Shown here piece after piece: positions 42,518 to 50,634 of a stretch of 64,000 nucleotides of DNA (position 1 is the stretch's first letter; every line of letters starts with the position of its first letter). The stretch is from JBOHBN01 sp050698355 (GTDB taxonomy: Bacteria > Actinomycetota > Actinomycetes > Streptosporangiales > WHST01), in the NCBI GenBank assembly GCA_050698355.1, contig JBOHBN010000006.1:14388-78387 (forward strand), read 5' to 3'. The position numbers were made by a program, and so were the translations under genes. The notes beneath the pieces were generated by a model that saw only the letters and a list, made by a program, of their open reading frames with translations, did not search any database and was not told the DNA's origin.

Positions 42518-43798
42518 ATGGCAGGCGCTGGGAACGAGACGGTGTTCACGTGGCGCGCGCCGGCGGTGAAGTTCGGTCCGGGCGCGGTCGGTGAGGTCGG
42601 TCATGACGTCGCGGCGCTTGGGTGCCGGCGCGTTCTGGTGGTGACCGACCAGAGGGTCGCGGCGACGGGCGCCGCGGGCCGTGCCACCGAAGCAGTCCGT
42701 CAGGCGGGTGTGGACGCGACCGTGTACGCCGATGTGCATATCGAGCCGACCGACGTGGGCGTGCGTGCGGCGGCCGACGCGGTGCGCGACGGCGGCTGGG
42801 ACGGTTTCGTCGCGGTCGGCGGTGGCTCGGTCATCGACACCGCGAAGGCGGTGAACTTGCTGACGCACGTCTCGGGTGACCTGCTTGATTACGTGAACGC
42901 CCCGATCGGGGGCGGCCGGTCGCCGGAGAACCCGCTGGCTCCGCTCGTCGCCGTGCCCACGACGGCGGGCACCGGAGCGGAATGCACGGCGGTGTGCGTG
43001 GTCGACCTGCTCGAGCAGCACGTGAAGAGCGGCATCAGCGATGCCGCACTGCGCCCGGCGCTGGCGGTCGTCGATCCCGAGTTGACGCTGTCGCTGCCGC
43101 CGGAGGTCACCGCTGCATCCGCGTTCGACGTGCTGTGCCACGCGCTGGAATCCTACACCGCCCGGCCCTACAGCGATTTTCCCAGGCACGCACCGGAGGC
43201 GCGGGTCGCGTACTGCGGTGCCAACCCTGTGTCGGACCTGTGGATCGAGCGCACGATGCCGTTGCTGGCCCGTTCGGTACGCACGGCGGTCGCCGACGGC
43301 TCGGACCTTGCCGCCCGCACCGACCTGCACCTGGCGGCGCTGTTCGCGGGAATGGGGTTCGGCAACGCGGGAGTGCACATCCCGCACGCGTGCGCGTACC
43401 CGATCGCGGGTCGTGTCCGCGAGTACGTGCCCAACGGATACCTCACCGACAGCCCTCTGGTGCCACACGGGCAGTCGGTGGTGCTGACCGCGCCGGCCAC
43501 GTTCGCCCGCACCTTCGCGTCCAGCCCCGACCGGCACGCGTGGGCGGCGACGACGCTGGATCCGTCGGTGGCGGACCTGCCGGACAAGTCCAGCTGGCTA
43601 CCGACTGCGATCAGGCGGCTGATGCGCGACACCGGCGTGCCCAGCGGTCTCGTCGATGTCGGCTACGGCGAAGCCGACATCGACGGGCTCGTCGAGGGAG
43701 CGCTCGCCCAGCAGCGCCTGCTCGGCCTCGCTCCCGTACCCGTCGACGCGGATCTGCTCGCGGAGGTCTTCCGCTCGTCCATCCAGCCCGTCGGCTGA
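42518..43798 (+). CDS. Iron-containing alcohol dehydrogenase, hydroxyacid-oxoacid transhydrogenase type
   Basis: 426 residues, ATG with GGAGG upstream. Fe-ADH fold: VKFGPGAVGEVG, FVAVGGGSVIDTAKAVN for NAD binding, PTTAGTGAECT, and metal His in FDVLCHALESY and GNAGVHIPHACAYPIAG (about residue 285). The extra length and that last motif match the ADHFE1/HOT group, which swaps hydride between 4-hydroxybutyrate and 2-oxoglutarate. It may handle the product of the divergent dehydrogenase. Confidence 0.85.
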   Translation: MAGAGNETVFTWRAPAVKFGPGAVGEVGHDVAALGCRRVLVVTDQRVAATGAAGRATEAVRQAGVDATVYADVHIEPTDVGVRAAADAVRDGGWDGFVAVGGGSVIDTAKAVNLLTHVSGDLLDYVNAPIGGGRSPENPLAPLVAVPTTAGTGAECTAVCVVDLLEQHVKSGISDAALRPALAVVDPELTLSLPPEVTAASAFDVLCHALESYTARPYSDFPRHAPEARVAYCGANPVSDLWIERTMPLLARSVRTAVADGSDLAARTDLHLAALFAGMGFGNAGVHIPHACAYPIAGRVREYVPNGYLTDSPLVPHGQSVVLTAPATFARTFASSPDRHAWAATTLDPSVADLPDKSSWLPTAIRRLMRDTGVPSGLVDVGYGEADIDGLVEGALAQQRLLGLAPVPVDADLLAEVFRSSIQPVG

Positions 43799-43829
43799 CA
43801 CCCGAACGCTCCGTGCCGATGCCCAGAGC

Positions 43830-43895
43830 AAGATCCGTTTCTCCCGGCCGTAACGCGCAGTTTCCTACGCGTTACGGCCATGCGGAACGGATCTT
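43830..43895. repeat. Family 1 palindromic repeat, copy 4
   Basis: 66 bp with perfect 10-bp arms (aagatccgtt / aacggatctt) and an inner stem (ggccgtaacgcg / cgcgttacggcc). It starts 32 bp after the dehydrogenase stop. A TetR remnant without its DNA-binding domain follows, starting about 16 bp later. Confidence 0.88.
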
Positions 43896-43911
43896 CACCG
43901 GGAGGTCTATA

Positions 43912-44301
43912 CGAGAATTTGGCGTTGATGTCGCGCTCGCCGAGATCGCCGATCAGCTCAACGAGGCGCAGCCCGGTGATGTCGAGGCGTCGGTGGCGGC
44001 CTGGTTCGACCACTACGAGCGGTACGGCGACCTGGTGGTACGCAACCTCGCCGACGAGGCCGATCCCGCGGTGGCCGAGACCGTCCGCACCGGCCGGAAG
44101 CGCCACCGCCAACGGGTGGTGCGGCAGTTCGCGCCGCAGCTGACGCGCGTACCCGAGCATGCCGTGACGCGGCTGGTCGACGGGCTCGTCTGTGCGTGTG
44201 ATGTCTACACCTGGAAGCTGCTGCGACGCGACATTGGCCGGTCACGGGAGCGGGCCGAAGCCACGATGTGCCAGACGGTTCGGGCGCTGCTGGGAGAGTG
44301 A
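43912..44301 (+). pseudogene. TetR-family regulator missing its DNA-binding domain
   Basis: About 130 codons match the ligand-binding part of TetR regulators (VEASVAAWFDHYERYGDLVVRN, RQRVVRQFAPQL, LVDGLVCACDVYTWKLLRRD). The N-terminal helix-turn-helix, about 50 residues, is absent and its place is taken by family 1 repeat copy 4. The frame is open through the repeat but has no proper start. It ends 1 bp before a decayed glycosyltransferase gene, its likely former target. Confidence 0.7.
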
Positions 44302-44302
44302 G

Positions 44303-45278
44303 ATGCGGTTCTTGTTCACCACCTGGTTCGGAGCGGGCAACCAGGTACCGACGATCGGGCTCGCGCAGAAGCTCGCTGCCCGCGGCCGTGACGTTTGCAT
44401 CGCCGGGTACGCGAGTCAGCGCTCGCGGTTCGAAGGGCTCGGATTCGAGGTCACCGTCCTGGAGCGGCGCAGAGAACGACTACCGCGCGAACACGCCGCC
44501 CGAGCATGTGATCGCCGAGCTCGTACGCGGCGTCTGGGCCAGCCACGAGCAGGTGCTCGACATCCGTGAGTTGCTCGACCGGCAACGCTGCGACGTCGTC
44601 GTCGCCGACTGCATGATGTTCGGCGCGCTCGCCGTACTCGGCGGGTTCGGGTGCCGACCGCCGTGCTCGTGCACAGTGCACCCGGCGCGCTCATGCCGCC
44701 GGGCGGTCCCGGTGAGCCGCTCGTACTCGCACCGGTCAACGAGCTGCGCACCGCCACCGGCTGCGCGCCGGTCGACAGCCTCTGGTCGGCCTGGGCACCG
44801 TTCCCCACCCTGTGTGCGACCATTCCCGCCCTCGATCATCTGGCCACCGAGGTGCCGCCGTCGTTTCACTACGTCGGCCCGTTCTTCGAGCGCACAGAGC
44901 CGTCCACGCCACTGCCGTGGCCGCTCGGTGACCCGCGTCCCCTGGTCATGGCGAGCGTTTCCACCGGGTACGCGTGGGACCAGAGGTCGCGCCTCGACCG
45001 GACGCTCGAGGGGCTGGCCGATGCCACCCGCTACCGTGACCCACGCCGGTCACGGCACACTCGCGGCGTCCCTCGCGCACGGCATTCCAATCGTGGCGTT
45101 GCCGAACCCCGCGGCCGACCAGCCGGCGCTGGCCGCGCGGGTCGCCGAGCTCGGCGCGGGTGTCGCCCTGGACGGCGAGGCCGCCACCCCGACGGAGATC
45201 CGAGCCGCCGTCGACACCGTGCTCGCTTCTGGCAGCTACAGCGCGGCCGCCGACCTGGTCGAGCGCATTGGGCGTTGA
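44303..45278 (+). pseudogene. Decayed MGT-type glycosyltransferase
   Basis: ATG 44303 begins an MGT-like UDP-glycosyltransferase (MRFLFTTWFGAGNQVPTIGLA). The frame shifts near 44465 (continues ENDYRANTPPEH), back near 44645 (VPTAVLVHSAPGALMPPG), and again near 45040 (VTHAGHGTLAASLAHGIPIV). About 60 residues before the last donor-binding motif are missing. The parts sum to a recognisable but inactive gene. Next to the broken TetR gene, the whole module is dead. Confidence 0.8.
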
Positions 45279-45374
45279 CGGTGAGGACGTCCTAGTCACC
45301 TTGCCACCCGGCACGCGTCGACGGAGACTGGCAGTCTCGCGGGAGTTTCCGATGGCGTGGAGGCGAAAGCCGGG

Positions 45375-45620
45375 ATGGACGACAGCCAGATCCTGGATAC
45401 GATCCACCGGCTCGTCGAGGACGAGCATGAGGCACGTGAGCAGCGACGCGCCGGGCAGCTCAGCCGAGACGGTGAACGGCAGGCGCTGGGGCGTCTGGAA
45501 GAGACGCTTGACCAGTGCTGGGACCTGCTCAGGCAGCGGCGCGCGCGTGCCGACGTCGGCGAGGACCCTGATGCGGCCGCGACGCGGCCGGTCAGCGAAG
45601 TGGAGGGCTACCAGCAGTGA
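45375..45620 (+). CDS. DUF2630 family protein
   Basis: 81 residues from ATG 45375. The short family pattern DSQILDTIHRLVEDEHEARE, then GERQALGRLEETLDQCWDLLRQRRAR, is clear. Helical, charged, cytosolic; function unknown. Its TGA overlaps the GTG of the next gene, so they are co-translated. Confidence 0.82.
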   Translation: MDDSQILDTIHRLVEDEHEAREQRRAGQLSRDGERQALGRLEETLDQCWDLLRQRRARADVGEDPDAAATRPVSEVEGYQQ

Positions 45621-46093
45621 CCGACGACAGGGCACCGATCAGCGCGGACGAACGGCGCGGGCTCGAGCAGGAGCTCGCCACCTTGCGGGGCGAACGCGAG
45701 GAGCTCGCCACGTCGTTGCGGGGAACGGACGCGGCGGGTGATACCGGCGACCAGGCCAACCGGATGGAGCGGGCCATGCAGATGGATCCGCTCGATGGCC
45801 GCATTCGCGAGATCGACGACCGACTCAGGTACGCGGGTACCGCTGCGCCGTCCAGCGGCGACGTCATCGGCGTGGGCAGCGCGGTCGACGTACGGTTCGC
45901 CGACGGCGCGGAGGAGACACTGCACGTCGGCGACGTACCGGAAGAGGCCGACCAGACGCTGGTGACCGCGGACAGCCCGCTCGGCCAGGCGCTACTCGGC
46001 AGCCGTGCCGGCGACACGGTCACCTACGAGGCGCCGGACGGGCAGGAGACCGTCGTGGTGGCTTCCCTGCGTCAGCCGCGCTCGGAGGCGTGA
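45617..46093 (+). CDS. GreA/GreB-family protein
   Basis: 158 residues, GTG 45617. N-terminal coiled coil (LEQELATLRGEREELATSL ... RIREIDDRLRYA) followed by the FKBP-like GreA_GreB C-terminal domain (VIGVGSAVDVRFADGAEETLHVG, SPLGQALLGSRAGDTVTYEAP). Transcript-cleavage factors enter the RNA polymerase channel; this divergent paralogue could rather be an RNAP-binding stress factor. The acidic tip residues between the coil helices (DAAGDTGDQ) are partly present. Confidence 0.8.
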   Translation: MTDDRAPISADERRGLEQELATLRGEREELATSLRGTDAAGDTGDQANRMERAMQMDPLDGRIREIDDRLRYAGTAAPSSGDVIGVGSAVDVRFADGAEETLHVGDVPEEADQTLVTADSPLGQALLGSRAGDTVTYEAPDGQETVVVASLRQPRSEA

Positions 46094-46259
46094 GCGGCCG
46101 AAATAGGCGCCCGCGGCGAGCCCTGTCAGGCGGCCGGGTGGCCTTGGTCGCGCTCCCTCCGCTCAGCGCGTCGATCGCTGGCGAGAACTCTCTGTATGCC
46201 CGGGTTTGGGGCGGCGTGTGCCGCGTTGAGCCTGCCTTCCGCTTCCGCTGCCGCGTCGA

Positions 46260-46728
46260 CACCGTAAAAGTCCCATTCGGTTACGCGTACTTCGGCCCGC
46301 CAGACACGGTGCGCGAGGCGTTCTTCAACAACGTCGCCCCGCGAGTGTTCCGCACGGCGAAGCCGAATTTCAACAACGATCCGTGCGGCGATGCGTTCTC
46401 CTTCACAGCCGCTGTAAAGGCCGACAAGGCGCACCTGGACGAGATCAATGTGCCGGTACTGTTGGTGTTCGGTCGGGCCGATGCGCTGTTCCCACCGCCG
46501 ACCGGTCAGCAGCAGGCCGCCCGGTTCACCGGCAGCGACTCGGTGAGTCTGGCCACCATTCCGACCGCCGCGCACGCGATCGTGCTGGAACGCACCCGTC
46601 GGCAAGCCCAGCGCACTGTTTCCCGCTGGCTGCACCGGCACATCGAGCGTCAGTACCACGGGGGGTTCAACCTCGTGGTGACTACGCCTGCCTTCCCGCG
46701 CCGACCTGGTGCCGGGGAAGGGAGCTAG
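46260..46728 (+). pseudogene. C-terminal half of an alpha/beta hydrolase
   Basis: The segment from about 46260 matches the last third of alpha/beta hydrolases: INVPVLLVFGRADALFPP with the catalytic acid and TIPTAAHAIVLE with the catalytic His. The nucleophile and oxyanion regions are missing; sequence between the GreA-like stop (46093) and 46260 shows no homology. An open frame runs from 46090, overlapping the previous stop, so a chimeric protein could still be made. Confidence 0.55.
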
Positions 46729-46824
46729 CCGTGTTGGAAAGGGCACAGGTGCAAACCGAGCCCGTGTATGGAACAACCGTGCGTGCCGCGATAACGAAAG
46801 CCCTCACTGGGTAGAACACCTGGT

Positions 46825-47262
46825 ATGGCACTCGTGACCAGTTCTGGGTTCTCGCACGTACGACTCACCGTCACCGACATTGCGCGGTCGAAGGCCTTCT
46901 ATGATGAGGTATTCGGCTGGCCAGTGGTCATCGACGCCTCCGGCTCAGTCGACGAACCGGGCGTGCGAGACTCGCAGGAAAGGTACTACGGCGGCACGGT
47001 CTACCAGACACCACAAGGCACACTGTTCGGCCTGCGGCCGGTCGGCCGCACCGGTTTCGACTCCCAGCACACCGGGCTGGACCACGTCAGCTTCGCCGTA
47101 ACATCGCGCGCCGACCTCGATGAAGCCGCGGCAGCACTGAGCGGTGCCGGTGTCGCGCACGGGGAGGTCATCAGCCTTACTGATGCCCGCATCGCGATCT
47201 TGTCATTTCAAGATCCCGACGACATCAACGTCGAACTGACCGCACCGCTGAAAGACGGATGA
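46825..47262 (+). CDS. VOC (glyoxalase/dioxygenase superfamily) protein
   Basis: 145 residues, ATG 46825. Two beta-alpha-beta-beta-beta modules: FSHVRLTVTDIARSKAFYDEVFGWPVV and GLDHVSFAVTSRADLDEAAAAL, ending ILSFQDPDDINVELTAP. Metal ligands (His near residue 11, His near 88, Glu near 138) are in place. Possible roles are glutathione/mycothiol-type lyase, antibiotic binding or dioxygenase. It stands alone between a hydrolase remnant and a family 3 repeat. Confidence 0.82.
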   Translation: MALVTSSGFSHVRLTVTDIARSKAFYDEVFGWPVVIDASGSVDEPGVRDSQERYYGGTVYQTPQGTLFGLRPVGRTGFDSQHTGLDHVSFAVTSRADLDEAAAALSGAGVAHGEVISLTDARIAILSFQDPDDINVELTAPLKDG

Positions 47263-47275
47263 GCCTTGACAGCCA

Positions 47276-47337
47276 ACTTCCCACGGTGAGTTCCTGCTTC
47301 CCACGGCCTGCAGGCCATGGGAAGCAGGAAATGAGTT
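47276..47337. repeat. Family 3 palindromic repeat, copy Y
   Basis: Perfect 12-bp arms tcctgcttccca (47292-47303) / tgggaagcagga (47318-47329) around ggcctgcaggcc. The left flank acttcccacggtgagt is shared with the partial copy at 18447. It starts 13 bp after the VOC gene stop. Confidence 0.87.
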
Positions 47338-47400
47338 ACATACCGTGATCATTTCGGGCTGGCTCACCGGCGGCGCGGGCGGGTCGAGCTGGGAGGCGAG

Positions 47401-48693
47401 ATGTCCGGACGCAGGCGGCGAACAGCTACCGAACGTCCGCCGCCCGGCCCGTTCCATCCGGGATTCTGGCGGAGCCCGCTGCGCGGGCCGTGGTTGACCT
47501 CGCTGCTCGGGCTCGTCCTGCTGGCCGGCATTGCCACGCTGTTCATCACCGGGCTGCTGTCGTACGCGGCGTACAACCCCGACCTGGCCGGCGGTCACAA
47601 CGACACCACGCCGGACAGCGGGTTCCTCGGCTTCGTGGCCTTCGCATGGCCGACGCACCCGGTATGGCTGTACAGGCTTACCCAGGGCGTGCACGTGATC
47701 GGCGGGCTGACCCTGGTTCCGGTGTTGCTGGCCAAGCTGTGGTCGGTCATCCCGAGGTTGTTCGCGTGGCCTCCTGTTCGCTCGCCGGCTCAACTGATCG
47801 AACGCGCGAGCCTGCTGCTGCTCGTCGGTGGTGCGCTTTTCGAGTTCGTCACGGGCATCTTGGATATCCAGTACTGGTACGTGTTCCCGGTTCGCTTCTA
47901 TGACGCGCATTTCTACGGTGCCTGGGTCTTCATCGGCGCGTTCGTCGTGCACGTCGGGATACGGCTGCCGCGGATGGTGCGGACGCTCCGCTCACGGAGC
48001 CTGCGCAAGACCCTGCGTACCGACGCTGCCGCCACCCGTCCCGAGCCGCCCGATGCGACCGGCCTTGTGACACCCGCCCCGGCAGGGGCCACGATGAGCA
48101 GGCGTGGGTTGCTCGGCCTGGTCGCGGGCAGCTCGGCGCTGATCGCCGTGCTGTCGGCGGGCCAGACGGTCGGTGGGCCGTTCCGGCGCGCTGCGCTGCT
48201 GGCTCCCCGTAGCGGGCCCTACGGGAGCGGGCCGAACGGGTTCGCGGTGAACAAGACCGCCGCGTACCGGGGCGTCACCCGCAAGCAAACGGGATCGTCG
48301 TGGCGGCTGGAGCTGCGCGGTAACCGGACGGTACGGCTGTCGCGCGCGGACGTCCTGGACATGCCGCAGCACACCGAGCGGTTGCCGATCGCCTGCGTCG
48401 AGGGATGGTCGACAGTGCAGGACTGGACCGGCGTGCGGCTGCGTGATCTGGCCGCGCTGGCCGGCACGCCGGGGCCGGGCAGCGTACTCGTGGAGTCGCT
48501 GCAGCAAAGTGGCGCGTTCGGAGCGGCCGTCCTGCGGCGCAACCAGATCCTTGATCCCGCTTCGCTTCTGGCGTTGCGGGTGAACGGGGGAGACCTGTCC
48601 ATGGACCACGGGTACCCGGCCCGGGTCATCGTGCCGAACAACCCTGGCGTGCACCAGACCAAGTGGGTGTCGCGGATGAGCTTTCGGAGCTGA
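47401..48693 (+). CDS. Membrane-anchored molybdopterin-dependent oxidoreductase
   Basis: 430 residues. Residues 30-205 hold about four membrane segments of a cytochrome-b-like domain (GLLSYAAYNPDL, LTQGVHVIGGLTLVPVLLAKLW, HFYGAWVFIGAFVVHVGIRLP with possible heme His). An internal Tat-like SRRGLLGLVAGSSALIAVL lies near 228. Residues 260-430 are a sulfite-oxidase-type Mo-cofactor domain with the Mo-ligand Cys in LPIACVEGWSTVQDW. It probably passes electrons from an exported active site to the membrane; substrate unknown. Confidence 0.82.
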   Translation: MSGRRRRTATERPPPGPFHPGFWRSPLRGPWLTSLLGLVLLAGIATLFITGLLSYAAYNPDLAGGHNDTTPDSGFLGFVAFAWPTHPVWLYRLTQGVHVIGGLTLVPVLLAKLWSVIPRLFAWPPVRSPAQLIERASLLLLVGGALFEFVTGILDIQYWYVFPVRFYDAHFYGAWVFIGAFVVHVGIRLPRMVRTLRSRSLRKTLRTDAAATRPEPPDATGLVTPAPAGATMSRRGLLGLVAGSSALIAVLSAGQTVGGPFRRAALLAPRSGPYGSGPNGFAVNKTAAYRGVTRKQTGSSWRLELRGNRTVRLSRADVLDMPQHTERLPIACVEGWSTVQDWTGVRLRDLAALAGTPGPGSVLVESLQQSGAFGAAVLRRNQILDPASLLALRVNGGDLSMDHGYPARVIVPNNPGVHQTKWVSRMSFRS

Positions 48694-48698
48694 GCGAC

Positions 48699-49274
48699 AT
48701 GCTGCGCCGCCTCCTCGGTTGGTACGGGTCCGGCCCGCTGCACCTGGTCGCTCTGCTCGCCGCGTTCAGCTTGGCCGGGTACGCCGCCACCCGGTTCGTT
48801 CCCGCGAACCCCGCGGGTGTCGCGGTGTGGTTCGTGGGCGCGGTAGTCGGTCACGACCTGGTCCTGTTGCCCCTCTACAGCCTCGCCGACCGCTCGGTCA
48901 CCGCAGTGCTGCGTCACCGCACCGGCGGTTCGCTCTCCCCGCGTTCTCGACGCTGGCTCAACCACGTACGGGTGCCTGCGGTGATGTCCGCCTTGCTGTT
49001 CCTGGTGTTCTTCCCACTGATCGTGCGGCTGTCGCCCAACTTCTCCGGCATCACCGGACGGTCGACGGATCCGTACCTCGGTCGGTGGCTGCTCGTCACG
49101 GGGATCCTGTTCGCCATCTCGGGAGTAGTGCTCGCGTTGCGGATGCGGCGTGGTTCACCAGTTGATGAGGAGCAGGTGTTGCAGGAGGAGGGCGGTAGTG
49201 ACCTGGACGGCGAGCCAGAGCCGCGGCCGCGGCAGCAGGGCGCAGGCGGGAACGAGCCAGAGCGCGAACGGTAG
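48699..49274 (+). CDS. Polytopic membrane protein of unknown function
   Basis: 191 residues from ATG 48699, 5 bp after the Mo-oxidoreductase stop. Four hydrophobic segments (LHLVALLAAFSLAGYAATRF, GVAVWFVGAVVGHDLVLLPLYSL, VPAVMSALLFLVFFPLIVRL, WLLVTGILFAISGVVLALRM). The last 40 residues are a disordered Glu/Arg/Pro tail coded in the 120 bp that overlap the opposite-strand glycosyltransferase gene. It is probably an accessory to the oxidoreductase; no named family recognised. Confidence 0.68.
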   Translation: MLRRLLGWYGSGPLHLVALLAAFSLAGYAATRFVPANPAGVAVWFVGAVVGHDLVLLPLYSLADRSVTAVLRHRTGGSLSPRSRRWLNHVRVPAVMSALLFLVFFPLIVRLSPNFSGITGRSTDPYLGRWLLVTGILFAISGVVLALRMRRGSPVDEEQVLQEEGGSDLDGEPEPRPRQQGAGGNEPERER

Positions 49275-50534
49275 CCAGATCCGCGCCACCTCGCCCTTGC
49301 TGAGCCCGGAGATGGTGGCGACCGCGAGTGCAAGCGCCGCACCGAGCACCACCGCGGCCAGACCCCAACCCGGTGTCCGGCACCTGGTGCGCGCGGCGGT
49401 CACCGCCTGTACGCCGGTCCGGCGCAGGCCGGCCGCCATGGCGGGGCCGGTGCACAGTACGAGCGCGGCCACGTTCGCCCACACCCAGTACGCGTACGGC
49501 CGCTCGCCGCCGACTCCCTGGTGGTAGCGGATCACGAGATGCTGATACCCGTCCCACCACCAGAAACCGGCGGCCGTCACGGCGACGACCACGGCGGCGA
49601 CGGCAGCGAGCGCGACGAGCCCGGGTCGCACTCGCCGCCCCGCGAGCAGGACCGCACCCGCGATGGCGGCGACGAGGACCAGGCCGTACGACAGGTAGAC
49701 GGTGTAGCCGAACAGCAGCCCGGATCCCACAGCGGCGAGGTCTCCGCGCACGCCGGACGCGTGGGTCGCGACGGCGAGCAGCGCGATGCCCCACGCGGAG
49801 ACCGCGAGGAAGAAGGCGTCGGCGGACACCCCGATCCAAAGCGCGGCCGGGACGACGACGAGGTACGGCGCCGCTGACCGGGCCATCTGCTCGCCGGCCA
49901 GGCTGTGCAACGCGATCGCGACCGCGACGCATGCCGATGACCCGGCGAGCATGCACACCGCAGCGGCCCAGCCGCCGCCGCCCAGGCCCACGCGATCCAG
50001 CAGTACGAAGAACTCCAATGCACCGGGCGGATGGCCGGCCACATGTGTCGCCCACGAATCCGGCTGCCCGTGGATGATCCGGCCGGCATAGGTCGATAGC
50101 AGTTGCAGCGGCGGTGGTGCGTCGGCCACCTCGGTCAGGTACTCGCCATGGCTGGCCAGGCGCGTCGCCAGCCTCGACCAGCCGTCCACGAGACCGAGTG
50201 CGAACACCCACGATGCCGACGTCACGTACGCGGCGAGGAGCAGCCACCGCCAGCCGAGCCGGTGTGCAATCGCCGGCCCCCAACCGACCACGAGGACGGC
50301 GATCGCCACGGCTGCCGGCGTCGTTGGGGCAACCCGCGGTTGCCACGCGGCGAGTAATGGTGCGGCATTCGGCGCGTGCAAGGGAACACCGCGGACATTG
50401 AGTGCGGCACCGACCAGGAAGGCGACGGCGACGAGCACCAGGGCCACTGCGAACCAGGTGAGATCCAGGGTGGCGCCGGAGAGCGCGGACCGCGGCCCGC
50501 GGGAAGGACGCGACGCGGGCACCGGGTGACTCAC
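49155..50534 (-). CDS. Polytopic membrane glycosyltransferase-like protein
   Basis: 459 residues from GTG 50534. About 10-12 membrane segments (TWFAVALVLVAVAFLVGAAL, LLLAAYVTSASWVFALGLVDG, WLPFALWLVPACALLPRP). The first loop carries SRLATRLASHGEYLTEV and later AGHPPGALEFFVLLD, recalling GT-C mannosyltransferases of actinobacteria that use polyprenyl-phosphate sugars. The 3' end overlaps the membrane gene on the other strand by 120 bp. It is divergent from the epimerase gene. Confidence 0.7.
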   Translation of the reverse strand: MSHPVPASRPSRGPRSALSGATLDLTWFAVALVLVAVAFLVGAALNVRGVPLHAPNAAPLLAAWQPRVAPTTPAAVAIAVLVVGWGPAIAHRLGWRWLLLAAYVTSASWVFALGLVDGWSRLATRLASHGEYLTEVADAPPPLQLLSTYAGRIIHGQPDSWATHVAGHPPGALEFFVLLDRVGLGGGGWAAAVCMLAGSSACVAVAIALHSLAGEQMARSAAPYLVVVPAALWIGVSADAFFLAVSAWGIALLAVATHASGVRGDLAAVGSGLLFGYTVYLSYGLVLVAAIAGAVLLAGRRVRPGLVALAAVAAVVVAVTAAGFWWWDGYQHLVIRYHQGVGGERPYAYWVWANVAALVLCTGPAMAAGLRRTGVQAVTAARTRCRTPGWGLAAVVLGAALALAVATISGLSKGEVARIWLPFALWLVPACALLPRPRLWLAVQVTTALLLQHLLLINW

Positions 50535-50634
50535 CGCGGTCAGTCTATGCGACCGCGTGGGGTTGTGCGGTTGGTGAGCATTTCGCCTCGCTCGGCTCGT
50601 ATGCCCACGACGGATTGTGGGTACGTTCACCAGC

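Noticed and set aside
44303..45278. Glycosyltransferase as an intact gene with sequencing errors
   Set aside because: Besides three frame changes, about 60 residues are missing, and the adjacent TetR gene is also broken; true decay is more likely, although single errors cannot be fully excluded.
46090..46728. Alpha/beta hydrolase taken as an intact gene from 46090
   Set aside because: Only the C-terminal third matches the family; the nucleophile region is missing and the first 55 codons look non-homologous.
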